Shown piece by piece: positions 49,334-58,963 of a stretch of 64,000 nucleotides of DNA. The translations under genes were made by a program, and so were the position numbers. Within the stretch, counting starts at the first letter, position 1. Each line of letters starts with the position of its first letter. Source of the DNA: VAZQ01 sp036522235 (GTDB lineage Bacteria; Pseudomonadota; Alphaproteobacteria; Rhizobiales; Xanthobacteraceae); contig DATDGG010000191.1 of assembly GCA_036522235.1 (NCBI GenBank), positions 8,019 through 72,018 on the forward strand, given 5' to 3'. The notes beneath the pieces were generated by a model, which worked only from the letters and a program-made list of their open reading frames with translations, was not told where the DNA came from and did not search any database.

Positions 49334-50869
49334 TTAGGAATTTGACTGACTCGTCTCCTTGGGGACGGTATTTTTGCCTTCGGGCTTCTGCGCGGGCGAC
49401 ATGCTTTTATAAAGCGTCCAGACCAAAATAATGCCTGCTGCGGCAAGGATCGCGGCGCTTACCGGATGCTGGATGAAAATCGTTGGATCACCTCGCGACA
49501 CGATGAGGGAGCGTCGCAGATGCTGCTCCATGGCGGGGCCGAGAACGAGGCCTATGAGCAATGGCGCGGGCGAAAATTGCAGAAGCCGCATCAAATACCC
49601 GACGCCTCCGAAAACAAGCATCATCAGAACATCGGTGGTTGATTGCCGAATGCTGTAGACGCCGATGCACATGAAGACGAGAACGGCTGGGAATAGCAGC
49701 TGGAACGGAATTGTTAGAAGCCGGACCCACAAACCGATGAACGGGACGTGCCAGATGACGAGTATGATATTCCCAATGATGAAACTTACCAGCAGGCCCC
49801 AGAACAGATCCGGGTGAGAAGTGATGAAATCCGGGCCCACCGAAATGCCCTTCACCGTCAGGGCTGCCAGCATGACGGCCATGATCGGGTCGGCTGGAAT
49901 GCCGAGCGTGAGGGTCGGAACAAATCCGGTCTGACAGGCAGCATTGGCTGCAGCTTCCGGTGCAACGACACCTTCGATCGCACCATGACCGAAACGCCCA
50001 GGCTCTCTCGCGACTTGCTTTTCGATTGCATAACCCATGATCGACGCAAGTACTGGCCCGGCCCCCGGCAGCAAGCCGAGCCCCGCGCCCACACTGGTGC
50101 CGCGTAAAATCGCGCGCCACGACAGGGCGAATTCGTCGCGCGAAGGCAGCAACGAACGCCAAGTGATGCTCGAAGGGCGAACCACCGGCGCAGTGAGGTT
50201 GCCGGCGTTGACTATGATCTCGCTGATGCCGAATAGCCCCATTGCGATGACGCCAATTCCGATCCCATCGAGCAAGGTCGTGAGCCCAAAGGTGAAACGC
50301 GCAACCCCGGAAGTAACATCGATCCCCACCAAACCAATCAACATGCCAAGGATGACGGAGATGAAAGACTTGATTGGCGACCCGCGCGCCAGCACAGCTG
50401 CACCCGTCATGCCGAGCACGACGAGTGCGAAATACTCCGGAGATTGGAACGTCAGCGCGACTGAAGCGAGAGGGGGCGCGAACAGCGCCAGCACCACAAT
50501 TCCCACGAAACTGCCGCACAGCGAGGCCATGGTCGTCATGAAAAGGGCGACGCCGGCACGACCCTTCTGAGCCATCGGGTATCCGTCGAGGCATTCGATC
50601 GCCGATACCGTGTGTGGAATGTTCAGGAGAATGGCGCCGGTGACCGCGCCATAAACAGCGCCGTAGTATAGGCCGGCGAGCATGATCAGACCGGTTGCCG
50701 GCGGCACATGATAGGTCACCGGAAGCAGAATTGAGACTGCGGCGACGGAACCCACGCCGGGCAGCACGCCGAGTAGATTGCCGAGCGTGACGCCAAGAAA
50801 GCAATAGAACAGATTCTGCCAGCTGCCGGCTTCCTGCCAACCTAGTAGAAGATGGTCGAGCAGTTCCAT
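49334..50869 (-). CDS. tctA: Tripartite tricarboxylate transporter, large permease TctA
   Basis: Integral membrane protein of 511 residues with about 12 helices. Family blocks are GVTLGNLLGVLPGVGSVAAVSILLPVTY, LAGLYYGAVYGAVTGAILLNIPH, GAGLGLLPGAGPVLASIMGYAIEKQ and TLGIPADPIMAVMLAAL. With TctB and TctC it imports a carboxylate using the proton or sodium gradient. ATG 50869 is preferred; a GTG at 50878 overlaps tctB. Confidence 0.94.
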   Translation of the reverse strand: MELLDHLLLGWQEAGSWQNLFYCFLGVTLGNLLGVLPGVGSVAAVSILLPVTYHVPPATGLIMLAGLYYGAVYGAVTGAILLNIPHTVSAIECLDGYPMAQKGRAGVALFMTTMASLCGSFVGIVVLALFAPPLASVALTFQSPEYFALVVLGMTGAAVLARGSPIKSFISVILGMLIGLVGIDVTSGVARFTFGLTTLLDGIGIGVIAMGLFGISEIIVNAGNLTAPVVRPSSITWRSLLPSRDEFALSWRAILRGTSVGAGLGLLPGAGPVLASIMGYAIEKQVAREPGRFGHGAIEGVVAPEAAANAACQTGFVPTLTLGIPADPIMAVMLAALTVKGISVGPDFITSHPDLFWGLLVSFIIGNIILVIWHVPFIGLWVRLLTIPFQLLFPAVLVFMCIGVYSIRQSTTDVLMMLVFGGVGYLMRLLQFSPAPLLIGLVLGPAMEQHLRRSLIVSRGDPTIFIQHPVSAAILAAAGIILVWTLYKSMSPAQKPEGKNTVPKETSQSNS

Positions 50870-50871
50870 GA

Positions 50872-51321
50872 TCACCACCGCAACAGCTCGACATGCAGGG
50901 AGAGCAATTTCACGAAAACGACATAGGCAAAGACCGTCAACCCGATTGCCAGCAACGTGATCGTCATCGGCCGGCGCGCCGAGCTGGCGCCGGCACTCAC
51001 CAGCACGAGCAGGCCGATTGCCGGCGCCAAGCCGAAACGCGGCAGAGCGAGCGCAAAAAGACCCAAGGCTCCCGATATGAAGATGATCGGCCGCAAGAGT
51101 GGCGCGGCGATTGGCTCGCCATGTCCCTGGAGACCGCGCACGGTCAGAGCCGCCCCGAGCGCAAGCAGAAGGATCCCCAGTAACGTCGGGAAATAGCCCG
51201 GTCCCATCCTAAGAATGGTGCCACGCCCATATTGCGAACTCTCGACCAGAACGCCGACGGCAAGGCCGAGCGTGAGCAATCCGCCGATGACATCGGTGTT
51301 GCGTAATGCGGCCATGCTCAT
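50872..51321 (-). CDS. tctB: Tripartite tricarboxylate transporter, small subunit TctB
   Basis: Protein of 149 residues with four predicted helices and the TctB pattern VLVESSQYGRGTILRMGPGYFPTLLGILLLALGAAL. It sits between tctC and tctA as usual. ATG 51321 gives a short start before the first helix; the longer frame begins with a non-conserved polar stretch. Confidence 0.88.
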   Translation of the reverse strand: MSMAALRNTDVIGGLLTLGLAVGVLVESSQYGRGTILRMGPGYFPTLLGILLLALGAALTVRGLQGHGEPIAAPLLRPIIFISGALGLFALALPRFGLAPAIGLLVLVSAGASSARRPMTITLLAIGLTVFAYVVFVKLLSLHVELLRW

Positions 51322-51370
51322 GTCGCGTGTCTCAGCCGTCTGGTCGGGACGCCACTTGGCATCAGGAGTG

Positions 51371-52342
51371 CTATTCGAGCTTGACCCCCGCATCGATCAC
51401 CATGGCCCTCCAACGGGGAATGTCCTCCTTGAGGAGACTGGTGAAGGCCTCTGCGGTGCCTCCCAGCGGATCTATCCCGATCGATATGATCTGCTTGCGC
51501 ACCTCGGGAGTTTCGAGAATGTGATTGATCTGCGCATTCAGCAAGCGAACGACCTCAGCCGGTACGCCTTTCGGCGCCAGCAGGCCGTTCCAGGCAACGA
51601 TGTTGAACCCCGGATACCCGGACTCGGCGATGGTCGGTATCTCAGGCGCGACCTGCGGACGATGCTCGCTCGTCGTGGCGAGGACCTTGAGCCGCGCATC
51701 CCGAACCAGCGGCAAAGCCGGGACAATATCGGTCAGCGTGATCTGCACTTCTCCGGACATTGCCGCAGTAAGGCTTGGAACGCCCCCGTTATAGGGAACG
51801 TGGGTGATCTGAACGCCGGCCCGCTTGTTGATTTGCGCCAATGAAATATGCGCGGTTGTTCCGTTCCCGGAAGTCCCGGCGGCGAGCGCGCCGGGTTGCT
51901 TCTTTGCCAGCGCAATCAAATCGGCAAAGCTCTTTACCGGGAGTGCAGGATTGGCAACAACAACGAGGCCATTCTCGCCGGTCAGGACGATCGGCGTAAA
52001 GTCGCGCAACGTGTCGTAGCGCAGCGAGGGGTATAGGGCGAGGTTCGTCGTCAGCGGTGAATTGGTGGACATCAGCAACGTGTAGCCGTCGCTTGCCGCT
52101 TTCGCTACGTATTCCGCGCCGACGCTGCCACCGGCGCCAGGCCTGTTGTCAATGATCACCTGCTGGCCCAAGGATTGCGACATCTCGCGCCCGAGCGCGC
52201 GGGCCAAGAGATCGACCGTTCCCCCAGGGGTATAGGGCACGACAATCGTGATCGGGTGATCCGGATAGCCGGCAAGGGCAGGGCTCAAGGAGAGACCAAC
52301 AGCCGCGGCCGCGAAAAGAAACTGCAGAGCGTATTTTCGCAT
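51371..52342 (-). CDS. tctC: Tripartite tricarboxylate transporter substrate-binding protein TctC
   Basis: Periplasmic binding protein of 323 residues. A signal peptide (ALQFLFAAAAVGLSLSPALAG) precedes YPDHPITIVVPYTPGGTVDLLARALGREM, with NRPGAGGSVGAEYVAKAASDGYTLLM and HVPYNGGVPSLTAAMSGEV further along. ATG 52342 lies 6 bases after GGGAGG; the in-frame ATG at 52348 is too close. The ligand is unknown; a dicarboxylate or aromatic acid fits the neighbouring genes. Confidence 0.92.
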   Translation of the reverse strand: MRKYALQFLFAAAAVGLSLSPALAGYPDHPITIVVPYTPGGTVDLLARALGREMSQSLGQQVIIDNRPGAGGSVGAEYVAKAASDGYTLLMSTNSPLTTNLALYPSLRYDTLRDFTPIVLTGENGLVVVANPALPVKSFADLIALAKKQPGALAAGTSGNGTTAHISLAQINKRAGVQITHVPYNGGVPSLTAAMSGEVQITLTDIVPALPLVRDARLKVLATTSEHRPQVAPEIPTIAESGYPGFNIVAWNGLLAPKGVPAEVVRLLNAQINHILETPEVRKQIISIGIDPLGGTAEAFTSLLKEDIPRWRAMVIDAGVKLE

Positions 52343-52389
52343 CGACATCCTCCCAAGGTTCACCTTCTGGTAGGTGGCTGCCTCACGGC

Positions 52390-53847
52390 CTAGGCGCAGA
52401 AGCTGCGGGCATCCCGAAGCACGCCATCAAGCGCGCGATGTACAATGCCATCGTCAGCATAGGCCGACTGCGCCGCACGAGCTTTGTTATCCAGCTCCTC
52501 CCAGCTTTTGCGCAGGGCTTCTTTGTCAATCGTGGTCGGCCAGATTGTCCGGCCGAGCACGATATCCATGATCTCCTGCTGATCGACATCGAACTCACGG
52601 CCGGTCTCGGCGTGCAACAGACCTTTCAAATCGGGCGGTGGCTCGTTGTAGTAGTGCGCGCGCACCATCGCGCCGAGAATACGGTGGCCGATGCGGAACG
52701 GAACGCCGAAGTCATAAACGAGCCTATCATGCGCTTCGCTGGTTCCGGCGTAATCAAGAAGAGCCTTCCGTTTCATTTCTTCGATGTAGAAGGTGCCTTT
52801 GTCGATCACGTCGGCCATGTAAGCCGTGTTGGCGACGATATCGAGCGCCGCCTGATACAGGGTGCCCGACGAATAAATCGGTTCCGAGCCCTCCGACGGG
52901 CCCGCGCAAGATGCGGCCATCTCTCCGGCGAGGCGCGTGCTCGCCATCACGCCGGCGCCGATGACCTCCTGGAGGCCGAACGGAACCTTTGCATGCGGGA
53001 GCGCGCTGCTGCCGCCGGCATGTTCGTCGGCAAGATCGAAGAGCGAGAATTCCGGCGTAACCCAAATCCGCAGATCCTGTGCGAGGCGAGCCAGGTCTAC
53101 GGCGATGAGAGCCAGGGCAAAGAAGGGCTCGCTGAACTGGTCCTGAACCCAGATACCATCACGGCGCAGGCGCGCGCGGGCGGTGAAGCCAAGTCGAACG
53201 CTGACCGCGTCAAACAGCTGGTTGGTCTGCTGTCGGCCACCGAAGGTCGACGGGCCATAGTCAAGCCGCTGGTCGATTTGCTTCAGCCTCTGCAGATGGC
53301 GTTCGAACGTGACCGCCCAAGAGAGAAGGTACTCCCCGATCGTGGCGAGCCCCGAATGCTGAAGATGGTGATAATTTGGCGCCAACGCATCGAGCAGCGG
53401 CTCGGCGCGATCGACTATGCGGCGCACAAGGTTGGCAATCTGCCTTCCCTGGTCGTGCAGCGCTTGCCGAAAGAATAGGCGAGGGATGTAGTTGCGCAGG
53501 CTTTCCCCGCGGTTGCGGCCGAGGTGCAACCAAGCCGCGTCCGCCTTCGCCACATTTTTTGAAATCCATTGTTCGCGTTGCGCGACGATATCGCCCGGAG
53601 GTCTCGAGAGATCACGATTCGGCAATTCGTCGATAAGCCCCAACACCGCCGCCATCAGGTGTTGCGCGCAATCGCGAGGCATGAGGTTCATCTGTGCGGA
53701 GCACAGCAAATAGGCCAGGTCAGTCATCAGCATGAGGCGCGCAGTGAATTGGCTGGCGCGCGCCTCTGGCTCGTTGACCGCGCGTAGATAGCTCTGCGCC
53801 TTAGCTCCCGCGAGGCGCCCTTGCGCGACGTTCTCGGTCCCGGCCAT
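52390..53847 (-). CDS. Fumarase/argininosuccinate lyase-superfamily protein
   Basis: Protein of 485 residues, mostly helical. The lyase layout is visible: NLVRRIVDRAEPLLDALAPNYHHLQHSGLATIGEYLLSWAVTFERHLQRL corresponds to the middle conserved region, and GSSALPHAKVPFGLQEVIGAGV takes the place of the catalytic 'GSSxMPxKxNP' loop. Ser-Ser and the Lys are kept, but Met and Asn are replaced. It probably cleaves a C-N or C-O bond of a dicarboxylate-like substrate brought in by TctABC. The substrate is unknown. Confidence 0.72.
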   Translation of the reverse strand: MAGTENVAQGRLAGAKAQSYLRAVNEPEARASQFTARLMLMTDLAYLLCSAQMNLMPRDCAQHLMAAVLGLIDELPNRDLSRPPGDIVAQREQWISKNVAKADAAWLHLGRNRGESLRNYIPRLFFRQALHDQGRQIANLVRRIVDRAEPLLDALAPNYHHLQHSGLATIGEYLLSWAVTFERHLQRLKQIDQRLDYGPSTFGGRQQTNQLFDAVSVRLGFTARARLRRDGIWVQDQFSEPFFALALIAVDLARLAQDLRIWVTPEFSLFDLADEHAGGSSALPHAKVPFGLQEVIGAGVMASTRLAGEMAASCAGPSEGSEPIYSSGTLYQAALDIVANTAYMADVIDKGTFYIEEMKRKALLDYAGTSEAHDRLVYDFGVPFRIGHRILGAMVRAHYYNEPPPDLKGLLHAETGREFDVDQQEIMDIVLGRTIWPTTIDKEALRKSWEELDNKARAAQSAYADDGIVHRALDGVLRDARSFCA

Positions 53848-53934
53848 CTCCTTCCTCCTTTACGCTTCCGAGCCCGCCTTAAAAAGGCCCCCAATCAATT
53901 CTCAAGACGCCGTTCTGCTCCAATTGCGCTGCTA

Positions 53935-54459
53935 TCAAAAACGTGAACCGCGCCTGGCGACATTCTGCCGAATCCGGTGCAACGCATTGAACAGCATTTC
54001 AATCTCTGCCTTTTTGAAGCCAGCGAGCGCGGCGTTGTGGTTGATGCGGGCAACCGGCAAGAGCTTTGGTTTGAGCGCGCGACCTTCCGGAGTGAGGCGC
54101 ACCGTTACAAGTCGCTTGTCCTTGCTGCGGCGGTCAAACCGGATCAACCCGCGAAGCTCCATACGCCTCAGCTGGGCCAGCGTCGTGGGCTTCGATGCGC
54201 GGACGCGTCGACTAAGCTCACTTTGCGTCAATCCGTCCTCGTGCCACAATGCACGTAAATAGAGCCACATTCCGATTTGAAGACCAAGGGAGGCGAGACG
54301 CGCCTGCAGGTCGCCTTCGACCGCGCGATCGGTCCGGCGCAACTCGAGTCCAATACTGTGCAATTGCCCGGCTTCTTCCGCCTCGGCTCGAAGTTGCAGA
54401 TTCCGTTCGGCGTTGGGGGTCAAATTCGGCACTGGCTTTCTGGCAGAAGAGCTTCGCAT
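53935..54459 (-). CDS. MarR-family transcriptional regulator
   Basis: Regulator of 174 residues with a winged helix: LTQSELSRRVRASKPTTLAQLRRMELRGLIRFDRRSKDKRLVTVRLTPEGR. MarR proteins control hydroxycinnamate genes in many proteobacteria, usually by release when a CoA thioester binds. It is the last gene of the ech-CoA ligase-aldehyde dehydrogenase unit. TTAG-N8-CTAA sites upstream of the unit are likely operators. ATG 54459 removes a non-conserved extension. Confidence 0.85.
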   Translation of the reverse strand: MRSSSARKPVPNLTPNAERNLQLRAEAEEAGQLHSIGLELRRTDRAVEGDLQARLASLGLQIGMWLYLRALWHEDGLTQSELSRRVRASKPTTLAQLRRMELRGLIRFDRRSKDKRLVTVRLTPEGRALKPKLLPVARINHNAALAGFKKAEIEMLFNALHRIRQNVARRGSRF

Positions 54460-54488
54460 GTCAGTTTCAGCCTCGTTGAAAGTGTTGT

Positions 54489-56000
54489 TCAGTTCAGCCT
54501 CAAGTAAATGTTCTTTTCCTGCGTAAAGGAAAGAAGCTCTTCGAGACATTCCTCGCGTCCCATTCCTGATTGCTTGAATCCGCCGAACGGCGCTCCGAGC
54601 AGATGCTGTCCGACATGATTGATCCATACATATCCCGCCTCGACCCGCTTGGCCGTGCGATGTGCGCGATTGAGATCATTTGTCCAGATGGAGCAAGTCA
54701 AGCCAAACTCCGTATTGTTGACTGCTCCAAGCATCGTATCTTCGTCCGACCACCTGAGAATCGAGAGCACCGGTCCGAAAAGTTCCTCGCGCGCTATCGT
54801 CATGTCTGGAGTGACATCGGCGAAGATGGTTGGTTCGATAAACCAGCCGCGTGATAGTTCGGGTGCGCTCGGACGGCCGCCGCCATGGACGATGCGGGCG
54901 CCTTCTCGTTTACCGGCCTCGATGTAAGAGAGGACCCGGTCAAATTGCGTCTTGCTGACGATCGCTCCCATTGTAGTCGACGGTTCGGTGGGCGAGCCGG
55001 GCTTGAAGGCCGCGACTTCATGAATGACCTGCTCGATGACGCGCTCATGGATTGAATCGTGCACGAAGGCACGACTGGTCGAGCCGCACGACTGGCCGCA
55101 CCAGGTGAAATTCATGCCGGCGACTATGGCCGCGGCGACCCGCTTCAGGTCGGCATCCGCAAAGGCGATGAGCGCATTCCTTCCGCCGAGCTCCACAAGA
55201 GTAGGCTTGATGCCCGCTGCCGCAGATCGCATCACTGCCCGACCCGTGGGGACGCTTCCGATCAGCGCAACCATGGCGACCCCAGGGTGTGCGACGAGCG
55301 CGCTGCCGACGTCGCGGTTGCCCGGTAGGACGTTGAGGACGCCTGGGGGAAGCAGGTGGCCGGTGAGTTCGGCGAGACGAAGCGATGACAGGGGCGCCTG
55401 TTCAGGCGGCTTTACGATGACTGAATTGCCGGCGGCGAGCGGCGCCGCCGACTTGCCGGCGCAGAACATGAACGGGTGATTGAACGGCACGATCCGGGCT
55501 ACGACGCCCACCGGCTCACGTACCGAGAAATTGACGGCGTTCGGTCCCACGGGAATGGACGCGCCTTTCATCTCAGTCACCAGGCCGGCGAAAAAGTCCA
55601 TCTGCGTCGCCGCAGAGAGGACGTCCGACTCCATTTCACGCACAGGATTACCGCTGTCGGCAGAATCCAGGAAAGCAAGCTCGCGCGCGTGTCTGCGCAA
55701 GATGCTTCCGATTTCTCGCAACGTTTTGGCGCGGTCGGCCGGATGGACGTCGCGCCATTCAAGAAACCCACGCCGGGCGGCGGCGACCGCCACATCGACA
55801 TCGTCCACTTCGGCGTCCGCAATCTCGCAGATCGGCTCGCCAGTCGCAGGACTCGACACTTGCACCACCCGTCCCGAACGCGGCGAATGCCATCGTCCGT
55901 CATAAAAGAGCTCGCGCTTGCGAGGCAAAACGTCTTCTAGCGATAAAGGGCGGGCCACAGCGGGCTTTTCCGGGCTAAGCGCAGGTGCGGTCGACGTCAT
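54489..56000 (-). CDS. Aldehyde dehydrogenase (vanillin dehydrogenase-like)
   Basis: NAD(P)-dependent aldehyde dehydrogenase of 503 residues. The catalytic Glu lies in PTLVELGGRNALI and the catalytic Cys in FTWCGQSCGSTSR; VARIVPFNHPF and EELFGPVLSILRW are also present. Beside the hydratase-lyase and CoA ligase it probably oxidises vanillin or 4-hydroxybenzaldehyde. Its start overlaps the ligase stop (ATGA). Confidence 0.9.
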   Translation of the reverse strand: MTSTAPALSPEKPAVARPLSLEDVLPRKRELFYDGRWHSPRSGRVVQVSSPATGEPICEIADAEVDDVDVAVAAARRGFLEWRDVHPADRAKTLREIGSILRRHARELAFLDSADSGNPVREMESDVLSAATQMDFFAGLVTEMKGASIPVGPNAVNFSVREPVGVVARIVPFNHPFMFCAGKSAAPLAAGNSVIVKPPEQAPLSSLRLAELTGHLLPPGVLNVLPGNRDVGSALVAHPGVAMVALIGSVPTGRAVMRSAAAGIKPTLVELGGRNALIAFADADLKRVAAAIVAGMNFTWCGQSCGSTSRAFVHDSIHERVIEQVIHEVAAFKPGSPTEPSTTMGAIVSKTQFDRVLSYIEAGKREGARIVHGGGRPSAPELSRGWFIEPTIFADVTPDMTIAREELFGPVLSILRWSDEDTMLGAVNNTEFGLTCSIWTNDLNRAHRTAKRVEAGYVWINHVGQHLLGAPFGGFKQSGMGREECLEELLSFTQEKNIYLRLN

Positions 56001-57574
56001 TGGGTCCTCAGCGCGCCTGGCGCCTCGTTGTTGGCCAAAGCACGAAGTGCCTTTTTATCCACTTTGCCGTTATGAATCCGGGGTAGGGCGTCGACGAATT
56101 TGATGAATCTCGGTTTTTTGTAACTCGCGATTTGGCGCCGGCAGTGAGCAATCAGCTCTTCAGATGTGACAACCGCGCCCGGACATGGGGCGACAAAGGC
56201 AAAGACACTTTCACCCCAGGTTTGATCAGGAATGCCGACCACCGCTGCTTCACGGACCGCCGAATGCGTCGACAGCGCTTCCTCTACCTCGCGGGAATAG
56301 ATGTTTTCACCACCCGATACGATCGTGTCCTTCTTTCGGTCAACGACGAAAAGAAAGCCCTCCTCATCGAGGTAGCCGATATCGCCAGTGCGCATCCAGC
56401 CGCCACGAAGAGCGTTGATTGTTTGACCCGTGCGGTTCCAATATCCGGTCATCACGGCGGGGCTACGCAGAAGAATCTCACCCGGCTTCCCCGGTGCGCA
56501 CCGGGCATTGTCGCCATCGCCTGTCGTGCCAACACCCTCTATGCGCAGATCGACCCCGAGATAGGGCTGGCCGGCAGAGGCCAGGCGACGCACTTCCTCG
56601 GGACTGCCATCAAGCACGTGCTGATGCGCCTTCAGCACGGTCCCCAGAACGCATTCGGTCATCCCGTAAAGCTGAACGAAGATCGGGCCAAACGTCTCTA
56701 TCGCTCGGCGCAGAAGGGTGACGGGCATGGGGGCCGAGGCATAGTGCACCAAACGCAGGCTACGATGATCGATTTTGGACAGATCGGGATGATCGAGCAG
56801 CATTGAAATCATGGTCGGCGCCAAGTGCGCCGCCGTCAGCCGTTCGCGGTCAATCAACGCGAGAGCCTGACCGACGTCAAAAGTGGATTGCAGATAGGTC
56901 GTCCCTCCAGCCAGCCAGAACGCCATCTGTTCAATCTTGCCGCCGACATGGAACAGCGGCATCACGATCAAAGCGCGGTCGGTGGGCTGCACGCCACCTT
57001 CCCAAGACCCGGCCCTGGCTGCTTGCACGATCGCACGATGGCTCAGCATGACGCCCTTGGCGTCGCCCGTCGTGCCGCTCGTATAGACGAGCGACTCGAT
57101 TGCCTCGTCGTCCATGTGGACATCGGGTCGATGCGGGGAGGCCTTGCTCAGCATATCTTCGTAAAGTTCGCTTCCGGCTACGGACTCCAGCACGGTGGCG
57201 TGGCAGCGAATGGATGGACACACCTCAAGGAGAGCCGCAGCGACTGCTGCAAAGCTCGGCTCGTAGACCAGCGCTTCCGGTTCGCAATCTTTGACAATTC
57301 GGGTCAGTTCGGCCGCCGCAAGGCGCCAGTTAAGGGGCACTCCGATCAAACCGGCAGAGCCGCATCCGAACATGGCCTCGAGACACTCGATGCGATTGCG
57401 CATCAGAATGGCGACTCTGGCTTGAAACCCTATACCCCGATCGACGAGCGCATTGCCAAAGGCAAACACCCGTGCGGCAAAGTCCGAATGCGTGAGCCTG
57501 CGACCTTCGGTAACGAAGGCGGTCTTGCGCCCGAAAAGAAGCGCATTGCGCTCAACGAGACCGCCGATATTCAT
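55997..57574 (-). CDS. Acyl-CoA ligase (feruloyl/coumaroyl-CoA synthetase-like)
   Basis: AMP-forming ligase of 525 residues. The phosphate loop is VYTSGTTGDAKGVMLSHRAI, with VQLYGMTECVLGT, GWMRTGDIGYLDEEGFLFVVDRKKDTIVSGGENIY and the C-terminal catalytic Lys in PRIHNGKVDKKALR. In this operon it probably activates a hydroxycinnamic acid such as ferulate for the hydratase-lyase. It overlaps both neighbours by 4 bases. Confidence 0.88.
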   Translation of the reverse strand: MNIGGLVERNALLFGRKTAFVTEGRRLTHSDFAARVFAFGNALVDRGIGFQARVAILMRNRIECLEAMFGCGSAGLIGVPLNWRLAAAELTRIVKDCEPEALVYEPSFAAVAAALLEVCPSIRCHATVLESVAGSELYEDMLSKASPHRPDVHMDDEAIESLVYTSGTTGDAKGVMLSHRAIVQAARAGSWEGGVQPTDRALIVMPLFHVGGKIEQMAFWLAGGTTYLQSTFDVGQALALIDRERLTAAHLAPTMISMLLDHPDLSKIDHRSLRLVHYASAPMPVTLLRRAIETFGPIFVQLYGMTECVLGTVLKAHQHVLDGSPEEVRRLASAGQPYLGVDLRIEGVGTTGDGDNARCAPGKPGEILLRSPAVMTGYWNRTGQTINALRGGWMRTGDIGYLDEEGFLFVVDRKKDTIVSGGENIYSREVEEALSTHSAVREAAVVGIPDQTWGESVFAFVAPCPGAVVTSEELIAHCRRQIASYKKPRFIKFVDALPRIHNGKVDKKALRALANNEAPGALRTQ

Positions 57575-58029
57575 TGCGAGACTCCCGCCGGCAGGCCCAA
57601 CAGCGCGGACGCGATCCCCTCATGACAAAGCGTGTTATCTGTCTTCAGCAGGCGGGGCTTGCGCCGAAGAACGTATTTTCCCCCACTGCTGGCGACGCGT
57701 TTGTCGAGGATTTCCACTTCCGCAAACACGATATCGCCGATGAACAGCGGCGCCTTGAACGTCCACTCGGAAATTCCCAAGGCGCCGAGAAGCGGGTCGG
57801 CAAATTCCAACGCCGACGTCTGCAGGCCCAAAGTCAACGCGATGCCAAGGCTGCCGTGGAGGATGCGCTGTCCGAGCTTGTGCGCGCGCGCATATTCCGC
57901 ATCGGCATGGATGGGACTCCAATCGCCGATCAGCATCATGAAGAGCTGGTGATCGGTTTCCGTCAGCGTACGCCGATGGCTGGTGAAGCGCTGCCCGGAC
58001 TCCAGTTCAGTGAAGGAAAGGCGGGTCAA
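57571..58029 (-). CDS. MaoC-like dehydratase domain protein
   Basis: Hotdog protein of about 152 residues. FMMLIGDWSPIHADAEYARA and LGQRILHGSLGIALTLGLQT are the MaoC hydratase motif with its Asp and His. I chose the TTG at 58029, 4 bases after the ech stop with AAGGG upstream; no ATG is available near the domain start. It could hydrate an enoyl-CoA intermediate when the side chain is removed by beta-oxidation. Confidence 0.75.
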   Translation of the reverse strand: MTRLSFTELESGQRFTSHRRTLTETDHQLFMMLIGDWSPIHADAEYARAHKLGQRILHGSLGIALTLGLQTSALEFADPLLGALGISEWTFKAPLFIGDIVFAEVEILDKRVASSGGKYVLRRKPRLLKTDNTLCHEGIASALLGLPAGVSQ

Positions 58030-58033
58030 GTCG

Positions 58034-58858
58034 TCAGCCCTTGCCTGGCTCTTTGTCCGAGGACGGCAATCCAGGACGGTACTTCCCAGCGAGAAAGTCG
58101 CCGATCCCCTCGACGCGCCAAGCGTCATTCTGACGCAGAGCGAGCTCCATCTCCTTCGCGCTCGAGTAGTTCATCGCGGATTCCCACGGCATCTCCAGCG
58201 AGTGCCGATAGGCGTCCTTCGTCGCCTTCAGCGCCCACGGATCCTTCGACGCAAGCTCGCGCGCGACCGCCTTGGTCTCTTCACGAAGTTTCTCCAAGGG
58301 GACCGAAAGGTTTACCAGGCCGATCCGCTCGGCAGTCGTTCCGTCGAATGGACGTCCGAGCATGCCAAACCAGAGCGCGTCCCTTGGGCGCATGATATTG
58401 GCAATCGCCTTGCTGACCGCCCCACCGGGGAAGTGCTTGAAGTTGATCTCGGATAGGCCAAAAGTCGCCTCGTTCGCCGCGATCGCGAGGTCGCATCCTT
58501 CGACGATTGCGAAAGCACCACCAAAGCAATAGCCGTTCACCATCGCAATCGTCGGCTTCGGAAAGAAGCGCAAAGTACGACCGCGCCACTCCGTCGCAAC
58601 GCGCAAAATACGGTCGTATTCAACCGGCTGATCCTTCAGATCGGTAAAGAACTCCTTCAGGTCCATGCCGGCGCAAAATGAATTGCCCGCGCCGGTAATA
58701 ACCAAGACTCGCACATCCGGATTGTAGCGCAATTCTTCGAGAGCGGCCGCCATATCCAGGTGCAGCCGCGGGTTCATCGCGTTCTTCTTGTTAGGTCGAT
58801 TCAGAGTAAGCCAGCCAACTCCCTCTTCGACTTCAATCAGGAGAGTTTGATATCCCAT
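58034..58858 (-). CDS. ech: p-Hydroxycinnamoyl-CoA hydratase/lyase
   Basis: Crotonase-fold enzyme of 274 residues. It hydrates feruloyl- or coumaroyl-CoA and cleaves it to vanillin or 4-hydroxybenzaldehyde and acetyl-CoA. Family features are GAGNSFCAGMDLKEFFTDL, NGYCFGGAFAIVEGCDLAIA, EATFGLSEINFKHFPGG and the C-terminal WRVEGIGDFLAGKYRPGL, which separate this group from other crotonases. It is the first gene of the minus-strand hydroxycinnamate operon, with a candidate operator 25 bases upstream. Confidence 0.93.
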   Translation of the reverse strand: MGYQTLLIEVEEGVGWLTLNRPNKKNAMNPRLHLDMAAALEELRYNPDVRVLVITGAGNSFCAGMDLKEFFTDLKDQPVEYDRILRVATEWRGRTLRFFPKPTIAMVNGYCFGGAFAIVEGCDLAIAANEATFGLSEINFKHFPGGAVSKAIANIMRPRDALWFGMLGRPFDGTTAERIGLVNLSVPLEKLREETKAVARELASKDPWALKATKDAYRHSLEMPWESAMNYSSAKEMELALRQNDAWRVEGIGDFLAGKYRPGLPSSDKEPGKG

Positions 58859-58882
58859 GGCGCAAATGTCCCCATTTCTTCG

Positions 58883-58898
58883 TTAGCTAACATTCTGA
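58883..58898. promoter_or_regulatory. TTAG-N8-CTGA operator-like site before ech
   Basis: TTAGCTAACATTCTGA matches the palindrome TTAG-N8-CTAA except for one base and matches 12 of 16 bases of the plus-strand text at 48444-48459. It lies 25 bases upstream of the ech start, where a repressor would block the promoter. Confidence 0.45.
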
Positions 58899-58963
58899 TC
58901 GGATCGGCGCAAGGCCTTCTCTGGTGCAGGTCCTCGGCCTCTTGCAAGCCTCTGGCAAAGACG

